A stretch of DNA of 64,000 nucleotides from a bacterium (GCA_017963805.1 JAGCTE010000071.1:34109-98108); one strand, 5' to 3'. Shown: positions 9,297 through 18,983, counted from the first letter of the stretch. Numbers and translations are program-made. Notes: generated by a model from the sequence alone, not told the origin.

Positions 9297-10916
9297 ATGA
9301 CATTGAAAACTATCGCCTCGATAGCCGCCCTTGCCGGCGCGCTCGTCTGTACGGCCGAGGAGCCGCAGTCCAAAGGAGCCGGATTTAAGAAGCTCGGCGC
9401 CATGCTTGATCTGTCGCGCGGGCGCGTCTACAAGGTCCCTTATCTGAAGCGCTGCTTCGAGCGCATGTCAAAAATGGGCTACAACAGCGTCATGCTCTAC
9501 ACCGAGGACACCTACCGCTTGGAAGGCGTGCCGAAATGGGGGCTGAACCGCGGCGGCTATACAAAGGAAGACGTGAAGGAGATCAAGGCGGCCGCGGACG
9601 CGAACGGACTTGAACTCGTTCCCTGCATCCAGACGCTCGGGCATCTCGAAAAATGGCTTAGATGGAGCGATTCCAAGGACGTGCGCAATAACGACTGGAC
9701 GGTTTTGGTCGGCGAGCCGAAAACCTACGAGCTCATCGAGAAGATGGTAGCGTTCTGGCAGGAAGCCGCCGGCGGCAGCCGCATCCACGTCGGCATGGAC
9801 GAAGCCTGGGGCTTCGCGGACCATGAATACGCCAAACGCCACGGCAAGCGTCCGGACTTCGACGTTTTCCTTGAGCATTTAAGGAAGGTCTGCGAGATCT
9901 GCAGCCGCCACGGCTACAAGGAAGTTCTCATTTGGAGCGACATGTTCTACGGCTTGTACCGCGACAGCGGCGGAACGAACGCCGAGGAGATCTCTGAAAA
10001 GATCCCGGAGGGCGTGCGCCTGGTCTTCTGGGAATACGACTCCGAGGACGTTGAATATTATTCCAAAACGATCGACGGACACGCCGAGCTCAACGGCAAG
10101 CCCATATTGGCGGGCGGCGCCCAAGTGTGGGACCGCTTCATTCAATTCCGCGAGAAGATGCTCAGAGCCTCGCGCGCTTTCCTTGCCGCCGCGAAAGAGA
10201 AGGGCTGCCCTGAGATGTGGTTCACCTTTTGGGGCGACAACGGCGCCTACCATATTCCCGAGATCATTGACGAAGCCATGTTCGTCTGCGCCGAACTCGC
10301 CGCCGGGCGGCCTACCGAGCCCAACGACGACAATTGCGCGCGCTTCAAGGCCATTACGGGTATGGACTACGGAACCCTCGCCAAGATCTCCGATTGCATG
10401 AGCCATCCGAACTACAACCTGGGATTCCGCGAGAGGACGTTCTTCTATGACGATCCGCTTTACATGCTCGAAGTAAGAAACGCCCTCTCGAAGTGGGACG
10501 GCGACGGTATCAACCGCCTCATAGCGTGGCGCGACGCCATGGCCGACATTGAAGCGGGCGCGAAGGAGTCAGGCGCCCCCGTCTCGTGCGCTTTCAACCG
10601 CGCGACGCTGACAAAGCTGGACTATTCGCTTTCTATGCTTGAGGCTTGGAAGGCGAAGGACGCCGAGAAGATCAAGACGGCCGCGGCGAAACTCGGCAAT
10701 GCGGTTGCGGCGATGCGCGAATTCTGCGAAGTATACCGCGACAACTGGAACGAGACTTCCCAACCATTCGGTTTTGAGCTTATCCAGAATCGCAATGCCG
10801 GTGTGCTTTCCCGCATGGAGGAGGCCAAGCGCCGCGTGGACGAGTATATCGCGGGCAAAGCGGCGACGATCCCCGAATTCGACGAGGCTGTTGAGCCTTT
10901 CGGCAACACATGGTAA
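9297..10916 (+). CDS. Exported GH20-like beta-hexosaminidase-type glycosidase
   Basis: A 539-residue protein with an N-terminal signal peptide (MTLKTIASIAALAGALVCTA) and a TIM-barrel catalytic region resembling family GH20. The hallmark Asp-Glu pair is visible in HVGMDEAWG near residue 167, with upstream GYNSVMLYTEDTY and downstream LIWSDMFYG and FWEYDSED barrel strands. It lacks the usual N-terminal GH20b domain, as in shorter hexosaminidase-D-like proteins. The ATG at 9297 was preferred over an in-frame TTG at 9276 because only it places a signal peptide at the start. Likely acts on N-acetylhexosamine-containing glycans outside the cytoplasm; exact substrate unknown. The next gene follows after 38 bases and is also exported. 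Confidence 0.85.
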   Translation: MTLKTIASIAALAGALVCTAEEPQSKGAGFKKLGAMLDLSRGRVYKVPYLKRCFERMSKMGYNSVMLYTEDTYRLEGVPKWGLNRGGYTKEDVKEIKAAADANGLELVPCIQTLGHLEKWLRWSDSKDVRNNDWTVLVGEPKTYELIEKMVAFWQEAAGGSRIHVGMDEAWGFADHEYAKRHGKRPDFDVFLEHLRKVCEICSRHGYKEVLIWSDMFYGLYRDSGGTNAEEISEKIPEGVRLVFWEYDSEDVEYYSKTIDGHAELNGKPILAGGAQVWDRFIQFREKMLRASRAFLAAAKEKGCPEMWFTFWGDNGAYHIPEIIDEAMFVCAELAAGRPTEPNDDNCARFKAITGMDYGTLAKISDCMSHPNYNLGFRERTFFYDDPLYMLEVRNALSKWDGDGINRLIAWRDAMADIEAGAKESGAPVSCAFNRATLTKLDYSLSMLEAWKAKDAEKIKTAAAKLGNAVAAMREFCEVYRDNWNETSQPFGFELIQNRNAGVLSRMEEAKRRVDEYIAGKAATIPEFDEAVEPFGNTW

Positions 10917-10954
10917 CATTGGCACAAAATAACAATACATAGAAGGAGAACAAA

Positions 10955-11764
10955 ATGAAGAGCCATGACAAAAACTGGTTAAAACTGATGGTCGCCTGTC
11001 TTTTTATCCTGCCGCTGACTTCCGCGTGCGTGCCCGATGGCGGCAAGGAGACCGTAAAAGAGACCGGCGACCCCAACAAACTTGAAGTCGCGACGAGTAT
11101 CGCGACGCTGGAATTCGACACCTCGAACGCCCCGGACCTCAAGCAGTGGACCAAGGAAAAATTCGCGCCCGCGATAGAGGAATGGGTCGTTAAGCTGACC
11201 GACGTCATGGCTTCCGACGGCTGGACGCCGCCCTCTAAGATCTACTTCCAGTTCGTCGTCGTTAAGCTGGAGAACGCCGATCACGCGCCGGCGTGGGCTG
11301 TGCCGAGCGAAAGCCGGGTCAGCCTCCGCGTCGACTGGTTCAGGGAAAACTTGAACGGCGAGGCGCTCGGCTCTACCATTCACGAGCTCACCCACGTCAT
11401 GCAGAACTACTGGACGGAAGGGGCGAACGAGAAGAATTGCCCGGAATGGGCGAGCGAGGGCTACGCGGACTACGTCAGGTGGGTCCTTTTCGAGCCCGAG
11501 TCCAAAGGCTGCGATTTCGTGTACCTGGCTCCCGACAAATATCACTACAACGACTCCTACCGCGTCACCGCGCATTTCTTAGGTTTCGTGGAAAGCCGAT
11601 TCCCCGGGACGATGAAAAAGTTCAACGCCGCGCTCCGCGACCACACCTTCGACGACGGCAAGTTCTGGAAGGACGCGACCGGAAAAACCGTCAAAGAGCT
11701 CGAAGCTGACTGGAAGGCCGACCTCAAGAAGACCGCCGCCGATTTGAAGGCGAAAAACGCTTAG
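10955..11764 (+). CDS. Basic secretory protein family lipoprotein, putative metallopeptidase
   Basis: A 269-residue lipoprotein: basic N-terminus, hydrophobic core and lipobox LTSAC, then a mature domain like the plant basic secretory protein family (BSP). A gluzincin-type HELTHVMQNYW motif (HEXXH) is present near residue 145, followed by WASEGYADYVRW, as in BSP and related zinc peptidases. Known BSP proteins are mostly secreted plant defence proteins with suspected protease activity; bacterial homologues occur in Bacteroidetes and PVC genomes. AGAAGGAGA precedes the ATG. Probably cotranscribed with the glycosidase, so a joint role in breaking down external glycoprotein is plausible but inferred. 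Confidence 0.83.
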   Translation: MKSHDKNWLKLMVACLFILPLTSACVPDGGKETVKETGDPNKLEVATSIATLEFDTSNAPDLKQWTKEKFAPAIEEWVVKLTDVMASDGWTPPSKIYFQFVVVKLENADHAPAWAVPSESRVSLRVDWFRENLNGEALGSTIHELTHVMQNYWTEGANEKNCPEWASEGYADYVRWVLFEPESKGCDFVYLAPDKYHYNDSYRVTAHFLGFVESRFPGTMKKFNAALRDHTFDDGKFWKDATGKTVKELEADWKADLKKTAADLKAKNA

Positions 11765-11775
11765 TTCCCGCGGCC

Positions 11776-12702
11776 TTATTTCCAGATAAGAATCATGTAG
11801 GCAAGATATGCGGCAAAAAAGAGCGCGCCGGCTAAGCGGCTTATTTTCCCGCGTATCATGAACAGTATGAAAACGACCGTGACCGCGGTCATGACGGCGA
11901 AATCAAAAAGGATGTTTTTTTCGACCGGGAAAGGTTTTATGATCGCGGTTACGCCGGGGATCATCAGGGCGTTGAAGATGTTGCTGCCTATGATGTTCCC
12001 TATGGCGAGGTCGCTCCTTTTGTGGATCGCCGATATAAGGGAGGCGGCCAATTCCGGAAGCGAAGTGCCGACCGCCACTATCGTGAGACCGATGACCGTT
12101 TCGCTGACGTGCCAGTCCCTGGCCAAGGCGACGGCGTTCGTGACCATAAGTTTGGCGCCGCCAATCATGACGGCTATGCCGACGGCGGTCACCATGAAAC
12201 TTATGAAAAAGTTGTTCCACGGTCCCGTCAGATCCGGGACCTCTTCGCTTTTCGCGTCAGGGCTGAAGACGCTCCAAAGGATATAGGATAGCATCGCGGC
12301 GGTCATGATCATCCCGTAAGGGCGGCCGATGTATCCCAAAAAGAAAGTCAGGCCGAGCAGGACGACGCTGAGGGCTAGCGAGAAGATCTCCCTGAAGCGG
12401 GCCTTTTCCGTAAAGACGACGGGATTGACCAAGGCGGTCAAGCCGAGTATCAGGATGATGTTGGCTATGTTGCTGCCTATTACGTTGCCAATGGCGAGCC
12501 CGGGAGAGTTTATCTTTCCGACGACCGAGAACAGGCTGGCCAAAAGTTCCGGAACGGACGTCCCGAAGCCGACCACGACGATCCCGATAACAAGGCCGGA
12601 AACGCGAAGCTTTTTGGAGAGCGCTATGGCGCCTCTCACCATCGCTTCGCCGCCCGCTATCAGGAAAGCGAGCCCAAGAATGAAAAGCAGTCCTTCTTTC
12701 AT
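11776..12702 (-). CDS. Calcium/sodium antiporter, CaCA family (YrbG-like)
   Basis: A 308-residue, ten-helix inner-membrane cation exchanger built of two inverted repeats. Each repeat carries an alpha motif: GFGTSVPELLASLFSV in the first half and AVGTSLPELAASLISA in the second, with GNVIGSNIANI and GNIIGSNIFNA after them; these residues bind Na+ and Ca2+ in the family. It is the last gene of a long minus-strand series and starts 3 bases after the pepF stop. It converges with the lipoprotein gene with only 11 bases between the stops and no terminator visible. Confidence 0.93.
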   Translation of the reverse strand: MKEGLLFILGLAFLIAGGEAMVRGAIALSKKLRVSGLVIGIVVVGFGTSVPELLASLFSVVGKINSPGLAIGNVIGSNIANIILILGLTALVNPVVFTEKARFREIFSLALSVVLLGLTFFLGYIGRPYGMIMTAAMLSYILWSVFSPDAKSEEVPDLTGPWNNFFISFMVTAVGIAVMIGGAKLMVTNAVALARDWHVSETVIGLTIVAVGTSLPELAASLISAIHKRSDLAIGNIIGSNIFNALMIPGVTAIIKPFPVEKNILFDFAVMTAVTVVFILFMIRGKISRLAGALFFAAYLAYMILIWK

Positions 12703-12705
12703 GCG

Positions 12706-14496
12706 TTAAAGTTCTTCGTACCTGTTTACCCAGTTTTCAACGACGGAAAGCGAGTTGTCCCAGAATTCGGATCTGGTTATGTCATACCCGAAACGCGCCG
12801 CAAGTTCCCTGGGCGAAGCTTGGCCGGCGGAGCGGAGGAAATCCATGTACTTGGGAATGAAGGCCGCGCCTTCTTTTCGGTAGAGGGAATAGAGGGCCAT
12901 GGCGAAGAGGCGGCCGAAGGCGTAGGGATAGTTGTAGAAATTGAAGCCGCTGAAGTAATAGTGGGGCTTCCAGGTCCACATGTAGGGGCCGAGGCAGTTA
13001 GGATCCAAAGCGTCGCCGAAAGTGGCCTTCTGGGCCTTCTCCATGATGGCGCAGAGTTCTTTGGCGGTCAGTTCGGCCTCTTCGCGGCGTTCCATGACTT
13101 CTTTTTCGAAAAGGAAACGCGAGGCGATGTCGACTATTACGCCGCTGGTGCTCGCGATGGCGTTCTCAAGGATGTAGAGCTCCTCATCCTTGCTTTTAGC
13201 TTCTTTGAGGGCGGATTCGCTGACGATCATCTCGTCCATTATGGAGGCCGTCTCGGCCAGCGTCATGGGGCACTTGCGCTGCTTCATGGGCAGCCCTTTC
13301 ATGCAGTAGTTGTGGAAGGCGTGGCCCAGTTCGTGGGCCAGGCAGTTGACGGAATCGAAATTGCAGGCGTAATTTGCCAGGATGCGGGATTCCTCAAGTT
13401 TTCTTATAGGCATGCAGAAGGCGCCGCCTCTTTTGCCGTCCCTGGGCTCGGCGTCGATCCAATTGTTCTCGAAGGCTCGTTTCGCCAGGTTGCGCAGCTC
13501 TGGGGAGAAACTCTCGAAATGGCGGTAGAGGAAATTTTGGCAGTCTTCGATGGAATAATTTCTGGAGCTGTCGCCCACGGGAGCGTCCAAGTCGCACCAG
13601 CGCAGTTTCGGAAGGCCGAGCTTTTTCGCTTTGCTCTTGAAGTAGCGCCTGAAAAGCGGGAAGGAGCGTTCCATAGCGTCCCAGAGGGCGGAAAACGTCT
13701 CGTCGTCAAGCCGGGAGATCCTTAGGCTCTGTTCGAGAGCGGAGGAGTAGCCTCGCGCCCTGGCCATGGTGTTGGCGCTTCCTTTGACGCCGTTCAAACA
13801 GGCGGCGATCTGATCTTCAAGCTGTTTCCAGGCGGCTTCCTCGGTCTTCTGGGCATTCAATCTGACGTCGGGATCGCTGTCGGTCTGGTAGGCTCTGACA
13901 GCCGTCAGGGGCAGCCTTTTCGTTTCGCCTTTGTAGGTGAACTCCGCGGAGGCTCTCGAAGTTATGAGGCCCTGCATCTTGGCCCAGGCATGGGTGCCGC
14001 ACTGCTCAAGTTTGGCGGCCAGCTCCTCTTCCTTTTCGCTTAAAAGATGGGAGGCGTTGTCTCTTTCCTCGCTGAGGGCGAATCTGAAATCTATGAGATC
14101 GTTTGAAGCGTTGGAAGCCCAGAATTCGTTCCAGAGTTTTTCGGGAACGGCGGCGAGCCATTTGAGATAACGGACCCTGAGAAGGCCGAGGGCCACCATG
14201 GCGCCGGAAAGCGAAGACTCTATTTTGACCGCTTCGGAGTTGTAGGAATCAGTCGTGATGAGGGCGTGGCAGTAGACGCTTATGGCTTCCACGGGCTCGG
14301 AGAGCTCTTCTTCCTGGGCGATCATTTTTGCGAGGTCGGACGCGAGTTCCTCAACGCTCCCGGGGCAGGGAGGGAATTCCAATTCCTTAAGAGCGGAGAC
14401 GTTGTTTTTGATCTTAAGAAGATCAGCTTTCAGTTCGGGGGAATCAAGGGAAGGATAAAGCTCCTTCAATTGCCAGTGGGGAAGAGCGTTCGACAT
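12706..14496 (-). CDS. pepF: Oligoendopeptidase F-type M3 metallopeptidase
   Basis: Cytoplasmic zinc peptidase that cuts short peptides. The 596 residues match the PepF/M3B subfamily: the zinc site HELGHAFHNY, a downstream glutamate in LAETASIMDE, and the C-terminal YYFSGFNFYNYPYAFG. No signal peptide is seen. It starts 11 bases after the sugar kinase stop and is followed after 3 bases by the exchanger gene, so it is probably cotranscribed with both. Peptide turnover has no obvious link with its neighbours. Confidence 0.95.
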   Translation of the reverse strand: MSNALPHWQLKELYPSLDSPELKADLLKIKNNVSALKELEFPPCPGSVEELASDLAKMIAQEEELSEPVEAISVYCHALITTDSYNSEAVKIESSLSGAMVALGLLRVRYLKWLAAVPEKLWNEFWASNASNDLIDFRFALSEERDNASHLLSEKEEELAAKLEQCGTHAWAKMQGLITSRASAEFTYKGETKRLPLTAVRAYQTDSDPDVRLNAQKTEEAAWKQLEDQIAACLNGVKGSANTMARARGYSSALEQSLRISRLDDETFSALWDAMERSFPLFRRYFKSKAKKLGLPKLRWCDLDAPVGDSSRNYSIEDCQNFLYRHFESFSPELRNLAKRAFENNWIDAEPRDGKRGGAFCMPIRKLEESRILANYACNFDSVNCLAHELGHAFHNYCMKGLPMKQRKCPMTLAETASIMDEMIVSESALKEAKSKDEELYILENAIASTSGVIVDIASRFLFEKEVMERREEAELTAKELCAIMEKAQKATFGDALDPNCLGPYMWTWKPHYYFSGFNFYNYPYAFGRLFAMALYSLYRKEGAAFIPKYMDFLRSAGQASPRELAARFGYDITRSEFWDNSLSVVENWVNRYEEL

Positions 14497-14507
14497 TTTA
14501 TGTTTCC

Positions 14508-15404
14508 TTAAAATTTGTATGCTAAAACTTCTTTGAGCGTCGGTATGGAAGGCGCGGCGCCGGAGCGCGTCACAGAGATGGCGGCGGCAATGGACGCGAG
14601 ATTGAGCGCGTCTTTCGGAGCCAGGCCGCTGATCACGGAGGCGAAGAAGTATCCCGCGAAGGTGTCGCCGGCGCCCACGGAATCAACGGCTTTGACGGGA
14701 TAGGCCTCCTGCCTTACGACTTCTTTCCCGTCGTCATAGTAGGCGCCGTTTTCTCCCAGGGTCAGGATCGTTTTGGTGTTGGGGAATTTTTCCCGCATGC
14801 TTTTCAGGATATCCACAGGACGGTCGGAGGGAACTCCGGAAATGGTTGCGCCCTCCACTTCGTTCACGATGAGATACGACGTCTTTTCAAGCGGAAGGGC
14901 TTTTATGGAGTCGTCGCAGGGCGAGGGGTTGAAGGCGATGACGACGCCTTTTTCTGCCAGTTCGTTCATTATTTCCGGCAGAAGGTTCACTTCGTTCTGG
15001 GCTATGAACCAGTCGCCGGCGGACAGGAAAGCGTCCAGGTTTTCGACGAGTTTTTTCGGCACGCAGCGGTTGGAGCCGCCGAAGTGCACGATGGCGTTCT
15101 GCCCCGAGGGCGTCACCTGAATGACCGCGTGCCCCTGGGGAACGTCCAAGGGGTAGAGGAAGTCGCACTTCACGCCTTCCGTTTCGAGATAGTCCTTGAA
15201 GTCCAGTCCGTCGGAGCCGCGCGCGCCCGAGAGGTAGACCTCGGGAAGGCCCGCTCTCTTAAGGGCGATCGCTTGGTTGAAGCCCTTGCCGCCGTGGAAA
15301 ACGCCGAGCTCCTTGGCGGGCAGCGTCTCGCCCGGGTTTACGAAATGCGGGACGCGGTAGATCATGTCCCTGACAAGGGAACCGTAGCAGACGACTTTCG
15401 GCAT
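14508..15404 (-). CDS. PfkB-family carbohydrate kinase (ribokinase-like)
   Basis: A 298-residue ribokinase-fold kinase that phosphorylates a sugar or nucleoside with ATP. Visible motifs are GKGFNQAIALKRAG near the N-terminus (sugar binding) and the catalytic GAGDTFAGYF near residue 250. NPSPCDDS resembles the ribokinase NPAP segment, so ribokinase is the best guess, but substrate is not certain. The frame is open further upstream into ruvA, but the start MPKVVCYG at 15404 is chosen: it lies one base after the ruvA stop, fits family length, and the upstream extension is an Arg/Ser-rich out-of-frame reading of ruvA. Confidence 0.9.
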   Translation of the reverse strand: MPKVVCYGSLVRDMIYRVPHFVNPGETLPAKELGVFHGGKGFNQAIALKRAGLPEVYLSGARGSDGLDFKDYLETEGVKCDFLYPLDVPQGHAVIQVTPSGQNAIVHFGGSNRCVPKKLVENLDAFLSAGDWFIAQNEVNLLPEIMNELAEKGVVIAFNPSPCDDSIKALPLEKTSYLIVNEVEGATISGVPSDRPVDILKSMREKFPNTKTILTLGENGAYYDDGKEVVRQEAYPVKAVDSVGAGDTFAGYFFASVISGLAPKDALNLASIAAAISVTRSGAAPSIPTLKEVLAYKF

Positions 15405-15405
15405 A

Positions 15406-15987
15406 TCAGCTCCGGTTCTGGATGACGTATCTGACAAGCTGGTCCGTGCTGGCGTCCGGATCTTTCTGCAAAGCTTTCTGGACGGCTTCCTGGACTTCCG
15501 TCTGGCGGAAGCCAAGGGCGACGAGCGCCATAACGGCGTCCTGGGCGTTCTTGGAAATGCCGGCGGGCGCGGTCTTGCCGGCCAGGTGCGTCAGCTTGTC
15601 TTTCAGCTCCACGATGATCCTTTCGGCGGTCTTTTTCCCGATGCCTTTGATGGAGGAGAGGGCTTTCACGTCTTCACTGGCGATGGTGTGGCAGAGGCTG
15701 GATATGGGCTGGCTGCTGAGGATAAGGAGTGCCGATGCCGGGCCGATGCCGGACACTTCTATAAGTTTCAGGAAGACTTCCCGTTCCTCGCGGTTCGCGA
15801 ATCCGAAAAGCTTCTCCTCGTTCTCCCTCAAGTGATGGAAGATCAGTATTCTTGCCTTGTCGCCGACGGAAGGGAGCGTTTCGTAAGTGTTGAGGGAAAT
15901 GCTGACTTCGTAGCCGACGCCGCCTACGTTCAGAACGACAAAGGCCGGCTCTTTTTCATCTATTATGCCTTCCAGAAACGTGATCAT
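15406..15987 (-). CDS. ruvA: Holliday junction DNA helicase subunit RuvA
   Basis: Tetrameric junction-binding protein that loads RuvB for branch migration. The 193 residues contain the N-terminal OB fold (FVVLNVGGVGYEVSI), the two helix-hairpin-helix motifs (EVSGIGPASAL and SIKGIGKKTAERIIVELKDK), and a short C-terminal domain III. Its start overlaps the ruvC stop by 4 bases. RuvB is encoded separately, about 10 kb away (25704-26735). Confidence 0.97.
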   Translation of the reverse strand: MITFLEGIIDEKEPAFVVLNVGGVGYEVSISLNTYETLPSVGDKARILIFHHLRENEEKLFGFANREEREVFLKLIEVSGIGPASALLILSSQPISSLCHTIASEDVKALSSIKGIGKKTAERIIVELKDKLTHLAGKTAPAGISKNAQDAVMALVALGFRQTEVQEAVQKALQKDPDASTDQLVRYVIQNRS

Positions 15988-16487
15988 TTTTCCTCCGCGT
16001 CAGTGATTGTCTGCCCGTATTTCAGGGCGTGGATATGGGTTATGGCTATCGCCAGGGCGTCCGAGGAGTCCGGCAGCATGCGGGTGTCCTTTATTTTCAG
16101 CATGTTGGTCACCATCGCCTGGACCTGGTCTTTGGTGGCGGCGCCGATGCCGACCACGGCTTTCTTCACCCTGGTGGGGGAGTATTCCATAACGGGGATC
16201 CTCCTAAGGGCCGCGGGAAGAACCGCGGCGCTCCTCGCTTCGCCGATCTTCAATGCGCTGCGGGCGTTCTTGTAGAAAAACTGGCTCTCTACAGCGACCG
16301 TCGTCACGTCGTAGCTTTTCAAAAGCTCGTCGATACCCTCGAAGATCCTGGCGTAGCATTCCACAAGGGGAAGACTGGCGGAATTCTTTATGACACCGAA
16401 TTCCGCGCACTCCGTCACGCCGCTCTCAGAGCGGACAAGGCCGTAGCCTGTGACGCGGGTGCCGGGATCGATGCCGAGAACAAGCAT
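15984..16487 (-). CDS. ruvC: Crossover junction endodeoxyribonuclease RuvC
   Basis: Resolves Holliday junctions made mobile by RuvAB. The 167-residue protein has the acidic catalytic site of the family: Asp in GIDPGTRVTGYG, Glu in VAVESQFF, and the C-terminal DSSDALAIAITH. The ATG overlaps the preceding isomerase stop by one base and the stop overlaps ruvA by 4 bases, giving tight coupling of ruvC and ruvA. Confidence 0.97.
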   Translation of the reverse strand: MLVLGIDPGTRVTGYGLVRSESGVTECAEFGVIKNSASLPLVECYARIFEGIDELLKSYDVTTVAVESQFFYKNARSALKIGEARSAAVLPAALRRIPVMEYSPTRVKKAVVGIGAATKDQVQAMVTNMLKIKDTRMLPDSSDALAIAITHIHALKYGQTITDAEEK

Positions 16488-17917
16488 TACTTAACCTCGA
16501 TTTCCTTCATCTCGAAAACGGGCGCTCCGGGATTCGGCTTGGCGCCTGGGAGATTCTGGTCGGCGGCCTTGGCATCCAATTGGGCGTCCAGTTCCTTCAG
16601 AGGATCAACGTTTTCCGGTTTGCTCTCGGGAACGTCGAAGGCGGATCCTTTGACTTCGACGGTCTCAACCGTTTCGGTCACCGCGGGGGAATCGAAGGCG
16701 GAACTTGTCTCCTCAGCTTTTTCCGCGGCCTCTTCAACTTTCTCTTCGGCCTTCACTTCCGAATTTTCCGGGAACTCCAATGGATTGCTTTCCACGACCT
16801 CGACGGATGTCGGGGTTATGGCGGGAACGTTCTCGACGGTTTCTTCAGCGGCTTCTGTCTTGGCGGCGGGCTTAGTCATAAAGTCGCCGACCTTCTTGCC
16901 AGGTCTGGTGGCGGGCTTGGCGTCCATGAGCTCGGGATCGAAAACTTCGATGCTGCAGGAGCGCCTGAGACCGTTCATGTAGGGCTCGTAAACGGAAGCG
17001 CTCTTCGATTCGGCCACCCTGCGGTAGATGTCGTCGTAGGCTTCCCTTTCCGTCTGAACGTGGGCGTCCTGTTTGGCGCTGACATAGACGATGTGGTAGC
17101 CGAAGGTGGTCTTTATGACGTCGCTGTACTGGCCGGGAGCAAGGTTGAAGGCCGCTCTTTCCACCTCGGCCATCTCTTCGCCGAAGTGGCCCTGCTCGAT
17201 TATGCCCCAGTCGCCGCCGGAGTCTTTCATAGGGCCTTCGGAATACATGAGGGCCAGTCTCTGGAAATTGGCACCCTGCGCAAGCTGCGACCTGATGTCC
17301 CTGATCCTGGTCTCGGGATCAAGTTTTCCTTCCTCCGTCTTGTCCTTTATCAGGATCTGGTAAAGATGGACGCTGGGCTGGCGGGTGTAGATCAGATTTT
17401 TGTTCTCGGTGTAGAATTTGTGCACTTCGTGCGGAAGCACCCTTACTCTTTTGAAGACCTTTTCCTGGAGGACCGCCTGGGCTTTGATGGCGTCGGCCAT
17501 GTGCTGCCTGAATTCCAGAAGCGTTATCTTGTTTTCCTTCAGGTAAGCCTGGAATTCCTCTTCCGAAGCGTAGCGCTCCCTCTCCTTGTTGAGCTGTTTG
17601 TCGATCTCGATGGGAGGGATCTTGACTTCGAGTTTGTCAGCTTCCTTGACGAGCAGCTTGGTGTCGATGATGCTTTTCAAGGCGTTGACTCTTTCCTTGC
17701 GGTACTCGCTCCTGATCTCCTCGTCGTTCGGCATCATTTTGGCGTACGACTTGAGAGTGGGGCTGATGTAACGGTCGAGTTCCACCGCGGTGATGGACGC
17801 GTCGCCGACCTTGGCTACGATGCTGTTCACTTCCTCGGCGCAAACAGGAGCGCCAAAAAGGAGCAGAACGGCAAGAAGCTTAATACTGTTCGACCAATTT
17901 TCTAATGAGGCTTTCAT
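16487..17917 (-). CDS. Periplasmic SurA-like parvulin peptidyl-prolyl isomerase
   Basis: A 476-residue exported chaperone-isomerase. After a signal peptide ending near PVCAEE come a SurA-type N-terminal chaperone region (about 32-175), one PpiC/parvulin domain (about 180-290, with QILIKDKT, SEGPMKDSGGDWG and TFGYHIVYVSAKQ), then a long low-complexity tail rich in Glu, Val and Ala (about 330-476). SurA proteins escort outer-membrane proteins across the periplasm. The single-domain form and the acidic tail are unlike enterobacterial SurA. The ATG lies 38 bases inside the upstream isomerase gene, indicating coupled translation. Confidence 0.88.
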   Translation of the reverse strand: MKASLENWSNSIKLLAVLLLFGAPVCAEEVNSIVAKVGDASITAVELDRYISPTLKSYAKMMPNDEEIRSEYRKERVNALKSIIDTKLLVKEADKLEVKIPPIEIDKQLNKERERYASEEEFQAYLKENKITLLEFRQHMADAIKAQAVLQEKVFKRVRVLPHEVHKFYTENKNLIYTRQPSVHLYQILIKDKTEEGKLDPETRIRDIRSQLAQGANFQRLALMYSEGPMKDSGGDWGIIEQGHFGEEMAEVERAAFNLAPGQYSDVIKTTFGYHIVYVSAKQDAHVQTEREAYDDIYRRVAESKSASVYEPYMNGLRRSCSIEVFDPELMDAKPATRPGKKVGDFMTKPAAKTEAAEETVENVPAITPTSVEVVESNPLEFPENSEVKAEEKVEEAAEKAEETSSAFDSPAVTETVETVEVKGSAFDVPESKPENVDPLKELDAQLDAKAADQNLPGAKPNPGAPVFEMKEIEVK

Positions 17918-18983
17918 TGCGGATCACCTTATATTTGTTGGTTAGGGACTGCAGGACCGCTTCGTAGGCTTCGCCGGTCTTTCGCAGCGCCAGCTGATTT
18001 TTCAGTTCGTCTTTTATTTCCTCAAAGGACAGCGTCCTCTCCGGGACTCTGTCGGTAAGCTTTATCACATGGTATCCCTGGGAAGTCTCGACAACGGGGG
18101 AGATGTCGCCGATGCTCATTCTCTCGACAGCCCTTTCGAAGGAAGGGTGCGTCTGACCCTTGGTGAAGAAGTCGAGGTCGCCGCCTTTGACTTTGGAGGG
18201 GCAGTCCGAATAGGCCGAGGCCAATTGCCCGAAATCTTCGCCTTCCAGGGCGCGGCGCCTCAGTTCGCTCGCCCTCGCGTAGGCGTTGCTGACTTCCGCC
18301 CTGTAGGCGTTGGGAGAAACTTTCACAAGGATATGGGAAGCCCTGAACTGGGCCGGCTTGGTGTATTCGCTCTTGTGCGCCTCGAAGTAGTCCCTGGCTT
18401 CCTTTTCGCTGACTTCTCCTTTCACGTTGATGTAGCGGTCGTAGAAATATTCAAGGTTGACCTTGTGCACAGCGTCTTCTATCGCTTCCGCGTACCCCTT
18501 TTCACCGCTGAAATCCTCGTGCGCCGCGGCGTATTCGAAGACCTTGTTGTTGATGAGCTGCGTGATGAACTCGCTTCTCCTCTTGTCGAAATCCCTTCTC
18601 AAATATCCTGGCAGAGTGTCGAGGTTGGGCTGGGCGAAGAGCTGATAGAATTCGGCCGTCGGAACGGGTATGCCGCCGACCAGGGCCAGGTCGTTGCTGG
18701 TGCAGTGGTCCTGCGGCGTATGGATAGGCAGCGATATCAGCTGGCTTCCGACTTTGGCGGAAGGCTGCTGAGCGCTGGCTTGGAAGACCGTGACGGTAAC
18801 GACCGCGGCGTTGGCAAGCTTGCTTTGAACAGGGGCTTCCCGGACGACGGACGTCTTGGCGCCGGTCTCCCTCAGGACGACGGGCACTACTTGCAGGTTC
18901 TCCTCCGCTTTCTCATCGAAGGCGTTCTTGTCGCAGCCGTAAAGAAGCGCGAGCGCACTGAAAACTAAAAGGTATCTTTTCAT
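17880..18983 (-). CDS. Parvulin-type peptidyl-prolyl isomerase lipoprotein
   Basis: A 367-residue lipoprotein (signal ending LLYGC, so Cys is lipidated) with a SurA-type N-terminal helical region and one PpiC domain about residues 205-310 ([48 protein letters not shown]). It resembles PrsA-like foldases anchored in a membrane. It overlaps prfA by 4 bases and the next parvulin gene by 38 bases. Two adjacent parvulins, one anchored and one soluble, suggest a division of labour in folding exported proteins; this is inference. Confidence 0.9.
   Translation of the reverse strand: MKRYLLVFSALALLYGCDKNAFDEKAEENLQVVPVVLRETGAKTSVVREAPVQSKLANAAVVTVTVFQASAQQPSAKVGSQLISLPIHTPQDHCTSNDLALVGGIPVPTAEFYQLFAQPNLDTLPGYLRRDFDKRRSEFITQLINNKVFEYAAAHEDFSGEKGYAEAIEDAVHKVNLEYFYDRYINVKGEVSEKEARDYFEAHKSEYTKPAQFRASHILVKVSPNAYRAEVSNAYARASELRRRALEGEDFGQLASAYSDCPSKVKGGDLDFFTKGQTHPSFERAVERMSIGDISPVVETSQGYHVIKLTDRVPERTLSFEEIKDELKNQLALRKTGEAYEAVLQSLTNKYKVIRNESLIRKLVEQY

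Noticed and set aside
15405..15515. N-terminal extension of the PfkB kinase into ruvA
   Set aside because: The 37 extra residues are Arg/Ser-rich out-of-frame ruvA sequence, and the ATG at 15404 directly after the ruvA stop gives the family-typical start.
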